DNA of 64,000 nt from Actinomyces procaprae. GTDB lineage: Bacteria > Actinomycetota > Actinomycetes > Actinomycetales > Actinomycetaceae. Position 1 is the first letter of the stretch, and every line of letters starts with the position of its first letter. Shown here piece after piece: positions 1 through 9,045 of the stretch. Position numbers and translations under genes: made by a program. The notes under the pieces were generated by a model, which was not told where the DNA came from, ran no database searches, and saw only the letters and a list, made by a program, of their open reading frames with translations. The stretch is from contig NZ_CP039292.1 in NCBI RefSeq assembly GCF_004798665.1, forward strand, positions 2,790,001-2,854,000. Direction: 5' to 3'.

Positions 1-3000
1 GTCCAGTGCCCGGGTGCGTCCGCCTTGCCCTCCCCGGGAAGGTAGTTCTGGTCGAGATCCGCCAAGATCGCGTCGCAGTAGGCCAGCAGCCTCTCCCGGC
101 GCTCTTCGGCACTGCGCGCATCCTCCAGGTCGACTCCCGGGGTGAGGCCGTCAACGGCCCCCCGACCGAGCAGTTCGGCCAGCATGCTCTGCACGGGAGT
201 GTCCCTGCCGAAGGCCTCCTGGTGCTGGTTGGCGCCGTCGTCGGCCCAGCGGCGCAGCACGCTCCAGGGCCGGAACACCTCCAGGCCGTCGCGGCCGATC
301 CGCAGGTAGGCCAGCAGGGTGGACTCCAGAATCGCCGGCAGCCAGGCATTCGGGGCGATCATCCGGGACGGCGGGGTCAGCATGGGCGCGGGGAAGGCGA
401 CCCACTCGCCCTCAGCACGGTCCCACACCCGGACCGGCCGGGTATCGGTGGCGGTGCGCCAGGGGTCCCGGTCGATTCCTCCGGCCAGTGTCGCCGCCCA
501 CCATCCGCGGATGATGGCGCGGCGCTCGTCGTCGCCCATCGGCACGCCGCCGGGCAGCGGGCGCGCGCGCCGGAACTGCCAGAAGGACTCGCGCCCGCCG
601 GCCGATCCGGAGACGGCGTCCCACCGGTCCGCCACGGACTTGAGCAGTCCCGAGTACGCGGCCGGCAGGGTGCGCGGGTAGGAGCCGAACACATCGACCC
701 GCGCCACGTCGTCGTCCCCCAGGCGCAGCTGGGCGTTCTTGACCACCAGGTCCGTGGCGAAGGAGGTGTTGTGCCCGAGGTAGTCGAGGAAGTCGTCGGC
801 GACTTGGTGGTTGCGGAAGGGAATCGTCGAGAAGGTGAAGGACAGGCGGGGCGGCTGGCCGTCGTGCAGCCGGGCGTAGACCTGCGGGTCGATCTCCACC
901 AGCGGGCGCGCCATCTCCAGGGTCCGCCGCAACCCCGCCAGTACGGCGGCGGAGCGCTCGGAACGAGCGTGCTCCCCCACCGAGTCGTCGTTGAGGTAGC
1001 CGCGCAGCGACTGCGAGGTGAACTGCTCGAAGGCCTCGCCGCGGCGGGCGACGAAGGCCCGCGCCCGCTCGAGCAGCACTCCGGGCTGTAGCCGCACCGT
1101 GGCGCGCGCCGGGGTGGGCACCTCGCCCTGAGCGGCCAGCTGAAGCCCCCGCGGCACCCAGCCGGAGGTGCTCAGCAGGTCATCGGGAGCGGGATCGCCG
1201 GCCCCCTGCGCCCAGCGGCCGGTAACCACGGCCCTGACCACCGCCATGTACGGGTTGTCCGAGTCGCCCGGGGCGGCATCACGCACGTGCTCGGAGAAGT
1301 AGGCGGGATAGTCATTGACATCCAGGAGGACGACCTCGTTGTGGGCCGTCGAGAACCTGGCGGGAACCACGGCCGTCCGCTCCTGGCCCTCCGGCGCCTC
1401 CTCGGGCCAGGCGGCGTACAAGTCGGTGGCCACGTCGGCCACGCCGACGGCGTTGTGCCGGTCGCTGCGCGCGGCCTCCAGTACCCGGCGGGCGTCGTTC
1501 AGCGCCGTCTCAAGCGGCGCGACCACCGAGTCGGCCATGTCCCGCAGCGCGGGCGCCAGGTACACGGCCGTGGTGCAGCCCACCCACTGCGCGAGCCGCC
1601 TGACCAGGGAAGCACGCAGCTGGTTCATGACCTCCTGCTGCGCCTGCGACGACAAGGACCCCTTGTGGCTCATGGATGCCAGCTGCTGGGACAGCTCCCG
1701 GGGCAGGCCCAGCGGAGTGTCCGGGCGCTGCGTCACCGCGCCGGCCAGGCGCTCCGCGAGGCTGAGCAGCTCGCCGCCAGGACGCCGCAGATGGTCCAGC
1801 ACCGTAAGCGCGTAGGGAAGACCGAACTCGGAGATGTTGAGGCGGACCGTGTCCGCCAGCCGGGCGGCGATCTCCTCGGCGCGTGCGCGCGCCAGGTCCC
1901 GCGCGATGGCCTCCAGCTGTGCGGAGACCGCCGGGGTCTGGCCGCGCAGCCAGTCGCTGAGCGCATCGGCCAGTGCGGCGGCGGTCACGCCGTCGCCGAG
2001 CGCGATCCGCCGGGCGAACAGGCCGTCCACCACGTCCCGCATCCGGGACACGATCGTGTCATTGTTGACCACCCGGCTGGCCTGCGCGGACGCAAGCCAC
2101 ATCAGCGCCTCCTGGTCCGCGGCTCCCGACACCCCGACGATGTTCGTCCCGGAGGCCGTCGGCAGTCCGATCCGCTCCAGCTCCAGCGCGCGGTTGGTGC
2201 TCCACAGGTCGCTGAGTGCCTGCGTGTCGCCGACGTTCACGCCCGGGCGGCGGAAGCCGTCCAGCACGTGGTCCACGCAGCGCCGGGCGATCCGCTGGGC
2301 GGCGTACTCCGCGTAGCGGTCCCGCCCCGTGCTCAGAGAGGCGTACCCGAAGGAGCTCCAGGCCGTGTCGGTCGCGTCCACTCCCCAGCTGACGTACTCC
2401 TTGCTGGAGACGTTCACGCCGTTGGCGATGTCGTAGGACACGTAGTCGTTGAAGGCCGGGGAGGCGATGTAGCGCGCCAGCCCGCGCCCCATGCCGCGGA
2501 ACACGTCCTCCGCCGAGCCGTCCCCGAAGACGGCCCCGGTCCCGCCGGCCTTGATCCCGATGGGGGTCACCCGCTTGAAGGCGCGGCCCGCGCGGCCGGT
2601 GATGCCGAAGCAGGCGTACAGCTCCTCGTCGAGGCCCGCGGCCCGGCCCTCCGCCCCCGCCTGGGCGGCGACGATCTCCCCCAGCATGGCCAGGGTGTTG
2701 CCGGGCATGCCGGTACGCATATCGTCCTGAACCGAGCCGAAGGCCTCGGCGGTGTACAGGAAGACCGAGATCAGCTGCGGATCGATCGCGGGCGTCGTCT
2801 GGACGCCGGCCACCAGGCGGCACACGTCCAGTGTCATTGAGGCACCGGATCCTCCGGCCATTGAGGAGATGACGAGCACCATGGGCGGCGCGTCGGGCTT
2901 CGGGGGCTCCCCCGCACCCGGCACCTTGGCGCAGACGCGCGCGGCCTCATCCTGCGCCTTCGGATCGGCCATGCGTGCCAGGCAGGACTGCACCGCACGC

Positions 3001-3410
3001 GAAACCTCGTCCAGCTTGGTGAGCACGAGCAGGCGGCCGATGCCACGGAACTGCCCCGCGCCGACCGTGACGGGGAAGGCGACGTCCCGGGGGCGGCGCG
3101 GCATCCACGTAGCCAGGTGCCGCAGCCCCGCCGGGGAGTTCTGCTGCACCCGGCCCGTCAGCGCCTGGTCGACCACGGAGTAGGCGCCGGAGGCGACGCC
3201 GCAGGCGACGTATGCGCCTCCCTGCTGGCTCACGGTTCCGACGTTCTCGCCGGCCTCCTCCTGGAGCGGGGTGTCGACGTTCAGGAACTGCCAGCACTCG
3301 GGTATCTCCCCGATGCCGTGCACCGCGAGGTCGGCGCGCAGCTGATCCATCATGTACGCCAGTGTCTTGGCGCCCGAGCCACCGCATCCGATGACCAGAA
3401 CCTTGTACAT
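1..3410 (-). CDS. tubulin/FtsZ-like domain protein (5'-complete, C-terminus cut by window start)
   Basis: The frame is open from ATG 3410 through the first base, so at least 1136 residues are visible and the stop lies outside the window. The N-terminus reads MYKVLVIGCGGSGAKTL, a Rossmann/tubulin-type glycine loop. Around residues 180-195 there is SSMAGGSGASMTLD, which I read as the counterpart of the GGGTGSG phosphate loop of tubulin/FtsZ. This layout is that of the large actinobacterial tubulin-like proteins (Pfam tubulin_2 type, from memory). They are predicted GTPases and, as far as I know, have no experimentally established role. No signal peptide or TM segment is visible, so it should be cytoplasmic. 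A GGAAAGGA ribosome site lies about 10 bases upstream of the ATG. It is the last visible gene of a minus-strand cassette with the VWA gene 98 bases upstream. Family assignment is good; function is unknown. Confidence 0.8.
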   Translation of the reverse strand, partial: MYKVLVIGCGGSGAKTLAYMMDQLRADLAVHGIGEIPECWQFLNVDTPLQEEAGENVGTVSQQGGAYVACGVASGAYSVVDQALTGRVQQNSPAGLRHLATWMPRRPRDVAFPVTVGAGQFRGIGRLLVLTKLDEVSRAVQSCLARMADPKAQDEAARVCAKVPGAGEPPKPDAPPMVLVISSMAGGSGASMTLDVCRLVAGVQTTPAIDPQLISVFLYTAEAFGSVQDDMRTGMPGNTLAMLGEIVAAQAGAEGRAAGLDEELYACFGITGRAGRAFKRVTPIGIKAGGTGAVFGDGSAEDVFRGMGRGLARYIASPAFNDYVSYDIANGVNVSSKEYVSWGVDATDTAWSSFGYASLSTGRDRYAEYAAQRIARRCVDHVLDGFRRPGVNVGDTQALSDLWSTNRALELERIGLPTASGTNIVGVSGAADQEALMWLASAQASRVVNNDTIVSRMRDVVDGLFARRIALGDGVTAAALADALSDWLRGQTPAVSAQLEAIARDLARARAEEIAARLADTVRLNISEFGLPYALTVLDHLRRPGGELLSLAERLAGAVTQRPDTPLGLPRELSQQLASMSHKGSLSSQAQQEVMNQLRASLVRRLAQWVGCTTAVYLAPALRDMADSVVAPLETALNDARRVLEAARSDRHNAVGVADVATDLYAAWPEEAPEGQERTAVVPARFSTAHNEVVLLDVNDYPAYFSEHVRDAAPGDSDNPYMAVVRAVVTGRWAQGAGDPAPDDLLSTSGWVPRGLQLAAQGEVPTPARATVRLQPGVLLERARAFVARRGEAFEQFTSQSLRGYLNDDSVGEHARSERSAAVLAGLRRTLEMARPLVEIDPQVYARLHDGQPPRLSFTFSTIPFRNHQVADDFLDYLGHNTSFATDLVVKNAQLRLGDDDVARVDVFGSYPRTLPAAYSGLLKSVADRWDAVSGSAGGRESFWQFRRARPLPGGVPMGDDERRAIIRGWWAATLAGGIDRDPWRTATDTRPVRVWDRAEGEWVAFPAPMLTPPSRMIAPNAWLPAILESTLLAYLRIGRDGLEVFRPWSVLRRWADDGANQHQEAFGRDTPVQSMLAELLGRGAVDGLTPGVDLEDARSAEERRERLLAYCDAILADLDQNYLPGEGKADAPGHW

Positions 3411-3508
3411 AATCCGTAGTCCTTTCCACCCGCGGTCTCGTCGGGAGGTCGGCGCGGTCCTTCACCGCCCAAGCTAGCCTGTGCGACCACTCGGTGCGCG
3501 GTATGTCA

Positions 3509-6217
3509 CTATCCGAACGGGGAGGAGTCATCGAAGGGTGAGGAGTCCCCGAATGGGGATGAGCCCCCGAATGGGGAGGAGTCGCCGAAGGGCGCTGCCC
3601 CCGCCGGCTTCGTCCCCTCGGTGCCGGACGCGTCGGCGGGCCGGCCGTCCTCATCCTGGCGCACCGGCGGACTAACCGAGGCGACCGCCGTCCCCAGGTG
3701 CTCTCTGGCGTCGGCCACCACCTTCTCAATCGCCTCCGGGGCCGCCGAGGCGAGCAGTACCAGCAGCGTCACGTGCTGGGGCGAGTCGGGCTGATCGAGG
3801 ACGGCGATCCAGTTTCCGCGCACCGCCAGCGGCAGGACCGCCCGGTTGTTGCGCGCGCCGCCGGCCGCGCCGGATACGGACGGGGCCGCGGCATCGGCCA
3901 GGATCACGTAGGGCGGCGCGGTGGGGGACGCCCCCGCCACCGCCCGCAGGCGGTAGCCCGCAAGCGAGTACTCGCGCTGCCGCCGGGGCAGGGAGTGCAT
4001 CGTCAGGTCCTCGGGGCCGAAGTCGATGGAGCCGACGCCGCCGGCCTGCGGAACCTCGACCACCTTCGTCCCGGCGATCAGTGTTCCCGCGGGGATTCGT
4101 GCCGACAGCGACTTGAACAGGTAGAGCAGCGCCAGGGGAATGCCGATGCCCGCGACCAGGGCGATGGCGAAGGTGCTCCACGTGGTGGCGACGTTGAGCG
4201 GCCGGCGCATCTCCGCGGTCATGGGGACCTCGATGACCTGCACCCGGTCGGGTTCGTCCAGCGGCGAGACCGAGACCTTGACGGTACCCGTCACGGCACC
4301 GTTGGCCTGACCGCCGACGCTCAGCGTGAGCGGGAGCGATGCCTTGACGCCGTCAGCCGCGCTTACGCACTGCTCGGGCGTGGAGGCCGCGGCGCTCACC
4401 GTGATGTCGCCGGCCCCCTGGGGGGCGCCCGTGACCTTGAGCGAATCCGCCCCCACCCAGACGCATCCGGGACCGGTGATGCCCAGCTCGGCCGTCGCGG
4501 TCGTCTCCTTCTCGAGTCTTCCGAAGTCGATCCTGGCACCCAGCTCGGGGTAGTTCGACGGCGGGTTCACGGTCACCGGGACCGAGCTGATGGTCGGGTC
4601 CAGCTGCGTGCCCGGAATCGTCCTCCCGCCGTCGGTCGCAGCCGCCGTCGTCACCGTCACGGAGGTCGTTACGGTTCCGGCGCCCACGGCGACGTCCTCG
4701 CCGATTGCGAGCTCCACCGGCTGCTCGATGTCGCTCAGGTCGTCCGAGTGCAGCAGCGCGTGGTCCTCCCCCGCGGCGTCGGTGAGGGTCACCGAGTAGG
4801 AGACCGAGCCGGTGAACTTGTCCGCCTGCACCACATCGCCGTCGACACGGGACAGCAGCGCAATGGTGGCGTCCACGCTCTCTCCCTGGCGCAGCGTGGT
4901 GGTCTCCAGGTCCTTCCAGCTCAGCGTGAGCGGTGACGTCAGGTGCAGGTTCACATGCACCTGCTTGTCCTGGGACTGGGCCCTGGTGTCGACGAAGGCT
5001 ATCCGCCACTGCCCGTCCCATGCCTTGGAGGTGGCCGCGTCAAGGTCGACCTCCAGTGTGCGCCGCGTGCGCCACTGATAGCTGATGCCGTCGGCGGGCT
5101 GAGCATCGCCCTGCTGCGCCGAAAGGATCGTCGGCGCAGACGCCCCCGGCGGGTACAGGTAGGCGTCCAGGTCATCCACGTCCGTTGTGGCCAGCACGTG
5201 CACCGTGTCAACCGACTTGTCCAGGACGAAGGACAGCTCGCCGTCGGCGCAGACCTGTCCCTGGCAGATCTCCACCGAGGACGAGCGGACCGTGTCCCCG
5301 GGGGTCCCGATCGCGTCGAATGCGAGCAGGAGCTGGTCGATGCCGTCCGCGGTGTAGAAGGCGCCCGGCGGGGAGGACAGGGCTCCGCATGCCTCAAGCC
5401 CGGCGGATGCGCCGTTATCGCCTCCGGCGAGCGTCACCCTGCGCATCAGCGTCAGGTCGGTGTCGCCCGACTCCAGGCCTATGCCCACAAGCACCACGCC
5501 CGAGCCGCGGAGCTGATCGGCGAGCCCGGTGTCGCGGCACAGGTCCGCGACACCTGCGGCCTCCGCCCGCGCCACGCCGGCCTCATCGTCCAGCGATACG
5601 CCCGGCGCGTAGGGCTTCTCGCTGCCGATGGCGTCACGGACCGCACGCGAGTCCCGCACGTCCAGGTCGAAGGCGCCGTCGGAGAACCAGGCGATCGCCC
5701 GGCAGCCCGACTGGTCATGATCCACGAGGTCCTGCCTGGCCCCCTCCAGCGCGGTCCAGTAGTCGGTGTCGTAGTCCCGGATGTCCGCGCCGATCGCCTC
5801 GATCGACTGCTTGACGGCCGCGACGCTGTCCGGGGCGATCCCGGTCCACTCGCCGACGGGCGCATAGGCGTCGGAGAAGCCGGCGACGCGCACGTTCACC
5901 GCCGCCCCGCTGCGCTCGGAGAAGTCGGCGAGGCGCTCGGCCAGATAGCTCGCGGCCTGCACGCGGGTACCCTCCGGGTCGGTTTCGCGCAGCGATCCCG
6001 ACTGGTCCAGGAGCAGCAGCAGGGACCCGCTTCCCCGCCCGACCAGGCAGGCTCCGAAGTCATCCATCCCCGACCTCGGCGCAGCGGCCGGCTCCTCGTC
6101 GGCCACCGCTCGCGGCGGGGTCGACAGCAGCGTCATGCCGAGGCAGACGGCTCCCACCAGTGCGATCAGGCAGCGCAGGATCCCCCTGCGGCGGAACACG
6201 TGTCGTAGCACGCTCAC
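3509..6217 (-). CDS. VWA-domain protein, secreted and membrane-anchored, with SSPFG repeats at C-terminus
   Basis: 902 residues from a GTG start at 6217. The start is fixed by a GTGA overlap with the stop of the upstream gene; the frame stays open further upstream, but that part overlaps the upstream gene. Residues 1-40 are a signal peptide or signal anchor (Arg-rich, then LIALVGAVCLGMTLLS). The VWA domain spans about residues 55-290 with the metal-ion site DQSGS near residue 71. A long beta-rich region follows, then a TM helix near residues 672-700 and a cytoplasmic tail of about 200 residues ending in five short repeats of the type SSPFG. An extracellular adhesion or sensor face and a cytoplasmic tail facing the tubulin-like neighbour can be inferred. 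The exact function is unknown. Confidence 0.8.
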   Translation of the reverse strand: MSVLRHVFRRRGILRCLIALVGAVCLGMTLLSTPPRAVADEEPAAAPRSGMDDFGACLVGRGSGSLLLLLDQSGSLRETDPEGTRVQAASYLAERLADFSERSGAAVNVRVAGFSDAYAPVGEWTGIAPDSVAAVKQSIEAIGADIRDYDTDYWTALEGARQDLVDHDQSGCRAIAWFSDGAFDLDVRDSRAVRDAIGSEKPYAPGVSLDDEAGVARAEAAGVADLCRDTGLADQLRGSGVVLVGIGLESGDTDLTLMRRVTLAGGDNGASAGLEACGALSSPPGAFYTADGIDQLLLAFDAIGTPGDTVRSSSVEICQGQVCADGELSFVLDKSVDTVHVLATTDVDDLDAYLYPPGASAPTILSAQQGDAQPADGISYQWRTRRTLEVDLDAATSKAWDGQWRIAFVDTRAQSQDKQVHVNLHLTSPLTLSWKDLETTTLRQGESVDATIALLSRVDGDVVQADKFTGSVSYSVTLTDAAGEDHALLHSDDLSDIEQPVELAIGEDVAVGAGTVTTSVTVTTAAATDGGRTIPGTQLDPTISSVPVTVNPPSNYPELGARIDFGRLEKETTATAELGITGPGCVWVGADSLKVTGAPQGAGDITVSAAASTPEQCVSAADGVKASLPLTLSVGGQANGAVTGTVKVSVSPLDEPDRVQVIEVPMTAEMRRPLNVATTWSTFAIALVAGIGIPLALLYLFKSLSARIPAGTLIAGTKVVEVPQAGGVGSIDFGPEDLTMHSLPRRQREYSLAGYRLRAVAGASPTAPPYVILADAAAPSVSGAAGGARNNRAVLPLAVRGNWIAVLDQPDSPQHVTLLVLLASAAPEAIEKVVADAREHLGTAVASVSPPVRQDEDGRPADASGTEGTKPAGAAPFGDSSPFGGSSPFGDSSPFDDSSPFG

Positions 6218-6699
6218 AGCCTCCCCACGTACAGGGCGATCCGCACGGCCGCGACGGCGACGGCGAGGACGGCCGCCACCACGCTGATCCGGTGGAGCAG
6301 GGCGGGGGTCTTCTTGTAGAGGTACCACGGGTTCGCCTGCCTCTGAGTGTCCTTCACCACGAAGAACGTCGCCAGCCCCATGCCGAACAGCGCGGCGAGT
6401 ACCCACGCGACTGCGGCGACGACGATCTGCTCGAACAGGCCCGCGAGCACCAGGGACAGGGCCGACGCGGCCAGGGAGCCGACGAGCAGGCCCACCGGGG
6501 CGCTCGTCGTCGAGTACCCGGCGGCAGGCCCCCCGCCGTCCCCGAAGGCGGCGGACGACGCCCTGCCCTCCTGCGGCGCGTCGGTCCCGAAAGCAGCTGC
6601 GGACTGCGGGGGCGGGGCAGCGGCCGACGGCGACGCCTCCGTCCCTGATTGGCTCTGCCACGCCCCGAGAGCTGGAGAGCTAGATTCTGGCCGCATCAT
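6214..6699 (-). CDS. small membrane protein with Ala/Pro/Ser-rich N-terminus
   Basis: 161 residues. ATG 6699 is chosen because GGAAGGA lies 11 bases upstream; a longer frame to 6789 exists but has no ribosome site. Residues 1-65 are low-complexity and Pro/Ala/Ser-rich, presumably cytoplasmic. Three hydrophobic helices follow (about 68-90, 92-116 and 134-157). Between the second and third is a short charged loop with the segment NPWYLYKK. Its stop overlaps the GTG of the VWA gene by four bases (GTGA), so the two should be translationally coupled and made in related amounts. I do not recognise the family. A membrane partner of the VWA protein is the obvious inference from coupling. Confidence 0.7.
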   Translation of the reverse strand: MMRPESSSPALGAWQSQSGTEASPSAAAPPPQSAAAFGTDAPQEGRASSAAFGDGGGPAAGYSTTSAPVGLLVGSLAASALSLVLAGLFEQIVVAAVAWVLAALFGMGLATFFVVKDTQRQANPWYLYKKTPALLHRISVVAAVLAVAVAAVRIALYVGRL

Positions 6700-6856
6700 C
6701 GTAGACGAGTTCCTTCCAGGCTCAGGGCGGCCCAAGGCACACCCGCAAGGTGCATCATCCGAGCGACGACCGAGCGGCCGACAACCCAAGACCTAAGCGT
6801 AGTACTTTCAGCGTCCCCACAGCCGACGATCAGCACCGGTCAGGGCACGGCAGTCC

Positions 6857-7681
6857 TCAGAACACGGAATAGCCGTTTCGAGAGACGGTGAACCCGGAAC
6901 CGGTGACCTGATTCCAGCAGGTCATCCCGCTCTCCTCGGAGGTGCAGGCGAAGGTGTCGTTAGCCGCGGTTGACCCGTACTCCAGCGTAATCAGCTCACC
7001 CCCGGCACTGCCGATGAAATCATTCCCGCAGCTGAGCGAGGCCTCGCCGTCGGCAACACCGATGGAGAACAGGGACTGGCTGCAGTCCTCCTGGCCGGCC
7101 TCGACGTAGTACCGCTCCGCCACCGAGCACCCCACGATGTCGTCGTGGAGTTCGCAGGAGATGTTCTGTGAGGGGCTCTGGAGCCAGAAGGCGTCGACGG
7201 CACCCTCAGGGGCCGGCCGGACCAGATCCCCGACCGACGGATCGGGTGTGTCGACGGCGGTGCCCGAGTGCCGGTTGTCGCTGAGCGTGGTAAGCACCCC
7301 GTAGGCGCACTGGTAAAGCATGTAGAGCGCGACCAGGACCAGCACGAGCACCAGGATCGCTCGCGGGCCCCGGTTGCGCTTCTGCTGCGCCATGGGCCGG
7401 GGCGGTACCTCGGGCTGCGGCGGCACCGGCCCCGCCGCCGGGGGCATGGGACCACCGGTCGGCTGCTGGGGCTGTTGCGCGCTGCGGTGCTGCTCCCACG
7501 CACGCCGCACCTCGGACGAACCGAGCGACAGGATCCACTGGCGCAGGCCCTCCGGGCATGCCGGATTCACCACGATTCGCGCATGCAGCTCCGGGTAGTT
7601 GTCGGCAAGCTCCTCGAGCCGTTCCGGGCTGGTTTCAGGGGAGGAGGCGGCATTCGCCCCATCACCGGGAATAATGTCCAT
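6857..7681 (-). CDS. LRV-type repeat / TM / Cys-rich extracytoplasmic protein
   Basis: 274 residues from ATG 7681, preceded by AGGAGGACGCG. Residues 10-70 (SPERLEELADNYPELHARIV...) resemble the variant leucine-rich repeat domain common in actinobacterial membrane proteins. A Pro/Gln-rich linker and a TM helix at about 110-132 come next. The C-terminal 140 residues hold paired cysteines and the motifs SPSQNISCE, CTSEESGMTC and GFTVSRNGYSVF. That pattern matches a widespread actinobacterial extracytoplasmic domain, which I recall as DUF6636 (name from memory). The topology is cytoplasmic LRV, helix, disulfide-rich outside domain. It is co-directional with the VWA/tubulin-like genes, with 157 bases between it and the next gene downstream. 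Function unknown. Confidence 0.75.
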   Translation of the reverse strand: MDIIPGDGANAASSPETSPERLEELADNYPELHARIVVNPACPEGLRQWILSLGSSEVRRAWEQHRSAQQPQQPTGGPMPPAAGPVPPQPEVPPRPMAQQKRNRGPRAILVLVLVLVALYMLYQCAYGVLTTLSDNRHSGTAVDTPDPSVGDLVRPAPEGAVDAFWLQSPSQNISCELHDDIVGCSVAERYYVEAGQEDCSQSLFSIGVADGEASLSCGNDFIGSAGGELITLEYGSTAANDTFACTSEESGMTCWNQVTGSGFTVSRNGYSVF

Positions 7682-7813
7682 CGCGTCCTCCTGCTCAGGG
7701 CTCTCGTCGCAGTGTCGGCTCGGGTACAACTCTGCACGGCCATCCGCGCTCGCTCGTGACAGTACAGCATGTCACCGGCACGCGAGTGCCCGTCTCGAAT
7801 AGCCTCACCAACT

Positions 7814-7853
7814 GGCCGGCCCCGGCGAGCACTCCGACTTGCCGGGGCCGGCC
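7814..7853 (-). terminator. hairpin after the gene ending at 7907
   Basis: Perfect 13-base arms at 7814-7826 and 7841-7853 (GGCCGGCCCCGGC and its complement) lie between the stop at 7907 and the start at 7681 of the next minus-strand gene. No clear T-run follows, as is common for actinobacterial terminators. Confidence 0.6.
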
Positions 7854-7906
7854 GCTTCAGGCACGTGCGCCGTGGCCTCACATGCCGTAGTACGGGGCGG
7901 AGCCGG

Positions 7907-8482
7907 TCACGGTGATCGTGGGTTCACCCCCGTCCTGTTCCCGGGCGGGGTGACGCATGCGGTTGCCGGGGCATTGACCGCGTCCAGCACCAGATTGTTC
8001 AGCGTTTCGGTGGCCTCTGCCTCCACCTCTACAGTGGTGCCAGACGAGCCGCCCACCGTCACCGAATCGGTGTCCGGTTCCAGGTAGTCCGGCTTGGTCT
8101 CATCGACGCCCAGCGCGTAAACGCCGAAGTAGACGTACTGCGTCGCCGATGCGCCCATGTAGTCGGCGTCCTCCAGGGTCACTTCGGTGCCACCGCAGGT
8201 GACGGTATCGAGCGAGTCGGACTGCAGCGTGATCGCGCGGATGAGCGGGGTGCCGCTCTCCCAGTTGTTCAGCAGGCCGAAGTCCTTGTCCCCGGCCCTC
8301 ACCGCGAGGGGCACCTCGAACCGTTCGCCGTCCAGCGACAGCTCGGCGGTGACGGGCAGGTCCTCGTCACCGGTCATGCTGACTCCGGCCAGTAACAGGA
8401 CCGCAGACAGCAGCGCGGTGCCGAATACCACCAGCGCCGTCAGTCCCACGGTTGCGAGCGCGGGCCCACGGGTCAGCGGCAT
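7907..8482 (-). CDS. signal-anchored extracytoplasmic protein of unknown function
   Basis: 191 residues from ATG 8482. The start is an N-terminal hydrophobic helix (ALATVGLTALVVFGTALLSA) with an Arg before it, then a soluble domain with two cysteines and an acidic, Thr/Val-rich tail. I do not recognise the family. The same frame stays open for 37 codons upstream (to 8593) and would add an Ala/Pro-rich cytoplasmic tail much like those of the neighbouring membrane proteins. That extension has no ATG, GTG or TTG, but an ACG at 8593 sits six bases after AAAGG. The true start may therefore be this ACG (see findings). It is the first gene of the minus-strand cassette that continues into the LRV, VWA and tubulin-like genes. 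Confidence 0.6.
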   Translation of the reverse strand: MPLTRGPALATVGLTALVVFGTALLSAVLLLAGVSMTGDEDLPVTAELSLDGERFEVPLAVRAGDKDFGLLNNWESGTPLIRAITLQSDSLDTVTCGGTEVTLEDADYMGASATQYVYFGVYALGVDETKPDYLEPDTDSVTVGGSSGTTVEVEAEATETLNNLVLDAVNAPATACVTPPGNRTGVNPRSP

Positions 8483-8998
8483 CAGGGCGGCGTTGAGGAC
8501 GCCAGGGGCCGTCGGCTGCTGCGGTGCTGCCGTCGCCCCGGGTGCGGCTCCGGCATCGGGCGCGGAGTCGGGGGGAATCGGGGTTTTGGTCGTCGATTAC
8601 CTTTAGGGTTCGGGCACAGTTGACGATGCGGTATCGAGACATATGTTGTCGGTCGTCGCAATTGCTGTGCGTACGGTGAGACCGGCACCGTTTACCGGCG
8701 CTTCCGCTTTGGGGGTGTGGGGTGGTTTTGGTGGGCCGATCCTGGGCGTAGGCCGCAGTGGATGTTCCAGGTTCGGCGGGAGTGGTGCTGGCCGTGCTGG
8801 TGCCGGTGGCTCGTTCGCAACCGTGGGTGCACCGCCTGTGCGGCCTCGGGCTGTTCCCGCTGCCGTGTTCCCAAGTGCCGGGAGCCGGACCTGTGCGCGG
8901 GTGGGCCCGGCGACGAGCGCGCCGCACGCTCAGTTGTGGCGCTGTTTTAGGGATTTGGCGGAATCATGCGGAAAACACCTCAGCCGGTGAACGGTGCA

Positions 8999-9045
8999 GT
9001 CGGCTCCTACGTGCGCCGACCCCTGCGGCGCACGTAGGAGCCGAC
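8999..9045. repeat. perfect 19-bp inverted repeat (hairpin)
   Basis: Arms 8999-9017 and 9027-9045 are exact complements (GTCGGCTCCTACGTGCGCC and its complement) around a 9-base loop. No gene ends near it and no T-run follows on either strand, so its role as a terminator is not clear. It may be the relic of a mobile element end. Confidence 0.6.

Noticed and set aside
6..2840. Long plus-strand open frames opposite the tubulin-like gene
   Set aside because: They encode Arg/Gly/Val-rich nonsense caused by high GC; the minus frame has recognisable motifs throughout.
8483..8927. Minus-strand frame overlapping the start of the signal-anchored gene
   Set aside because: Pro/Arg/Thr-rich in the wrong frame; the frame with the signal anchor has better coding character.
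8643..8990. Plus-strand 115-codon frame in the gene-poor stretch
   Set aside because: Composition follows the local G/T bias, no ribosome site and no family resemblance.
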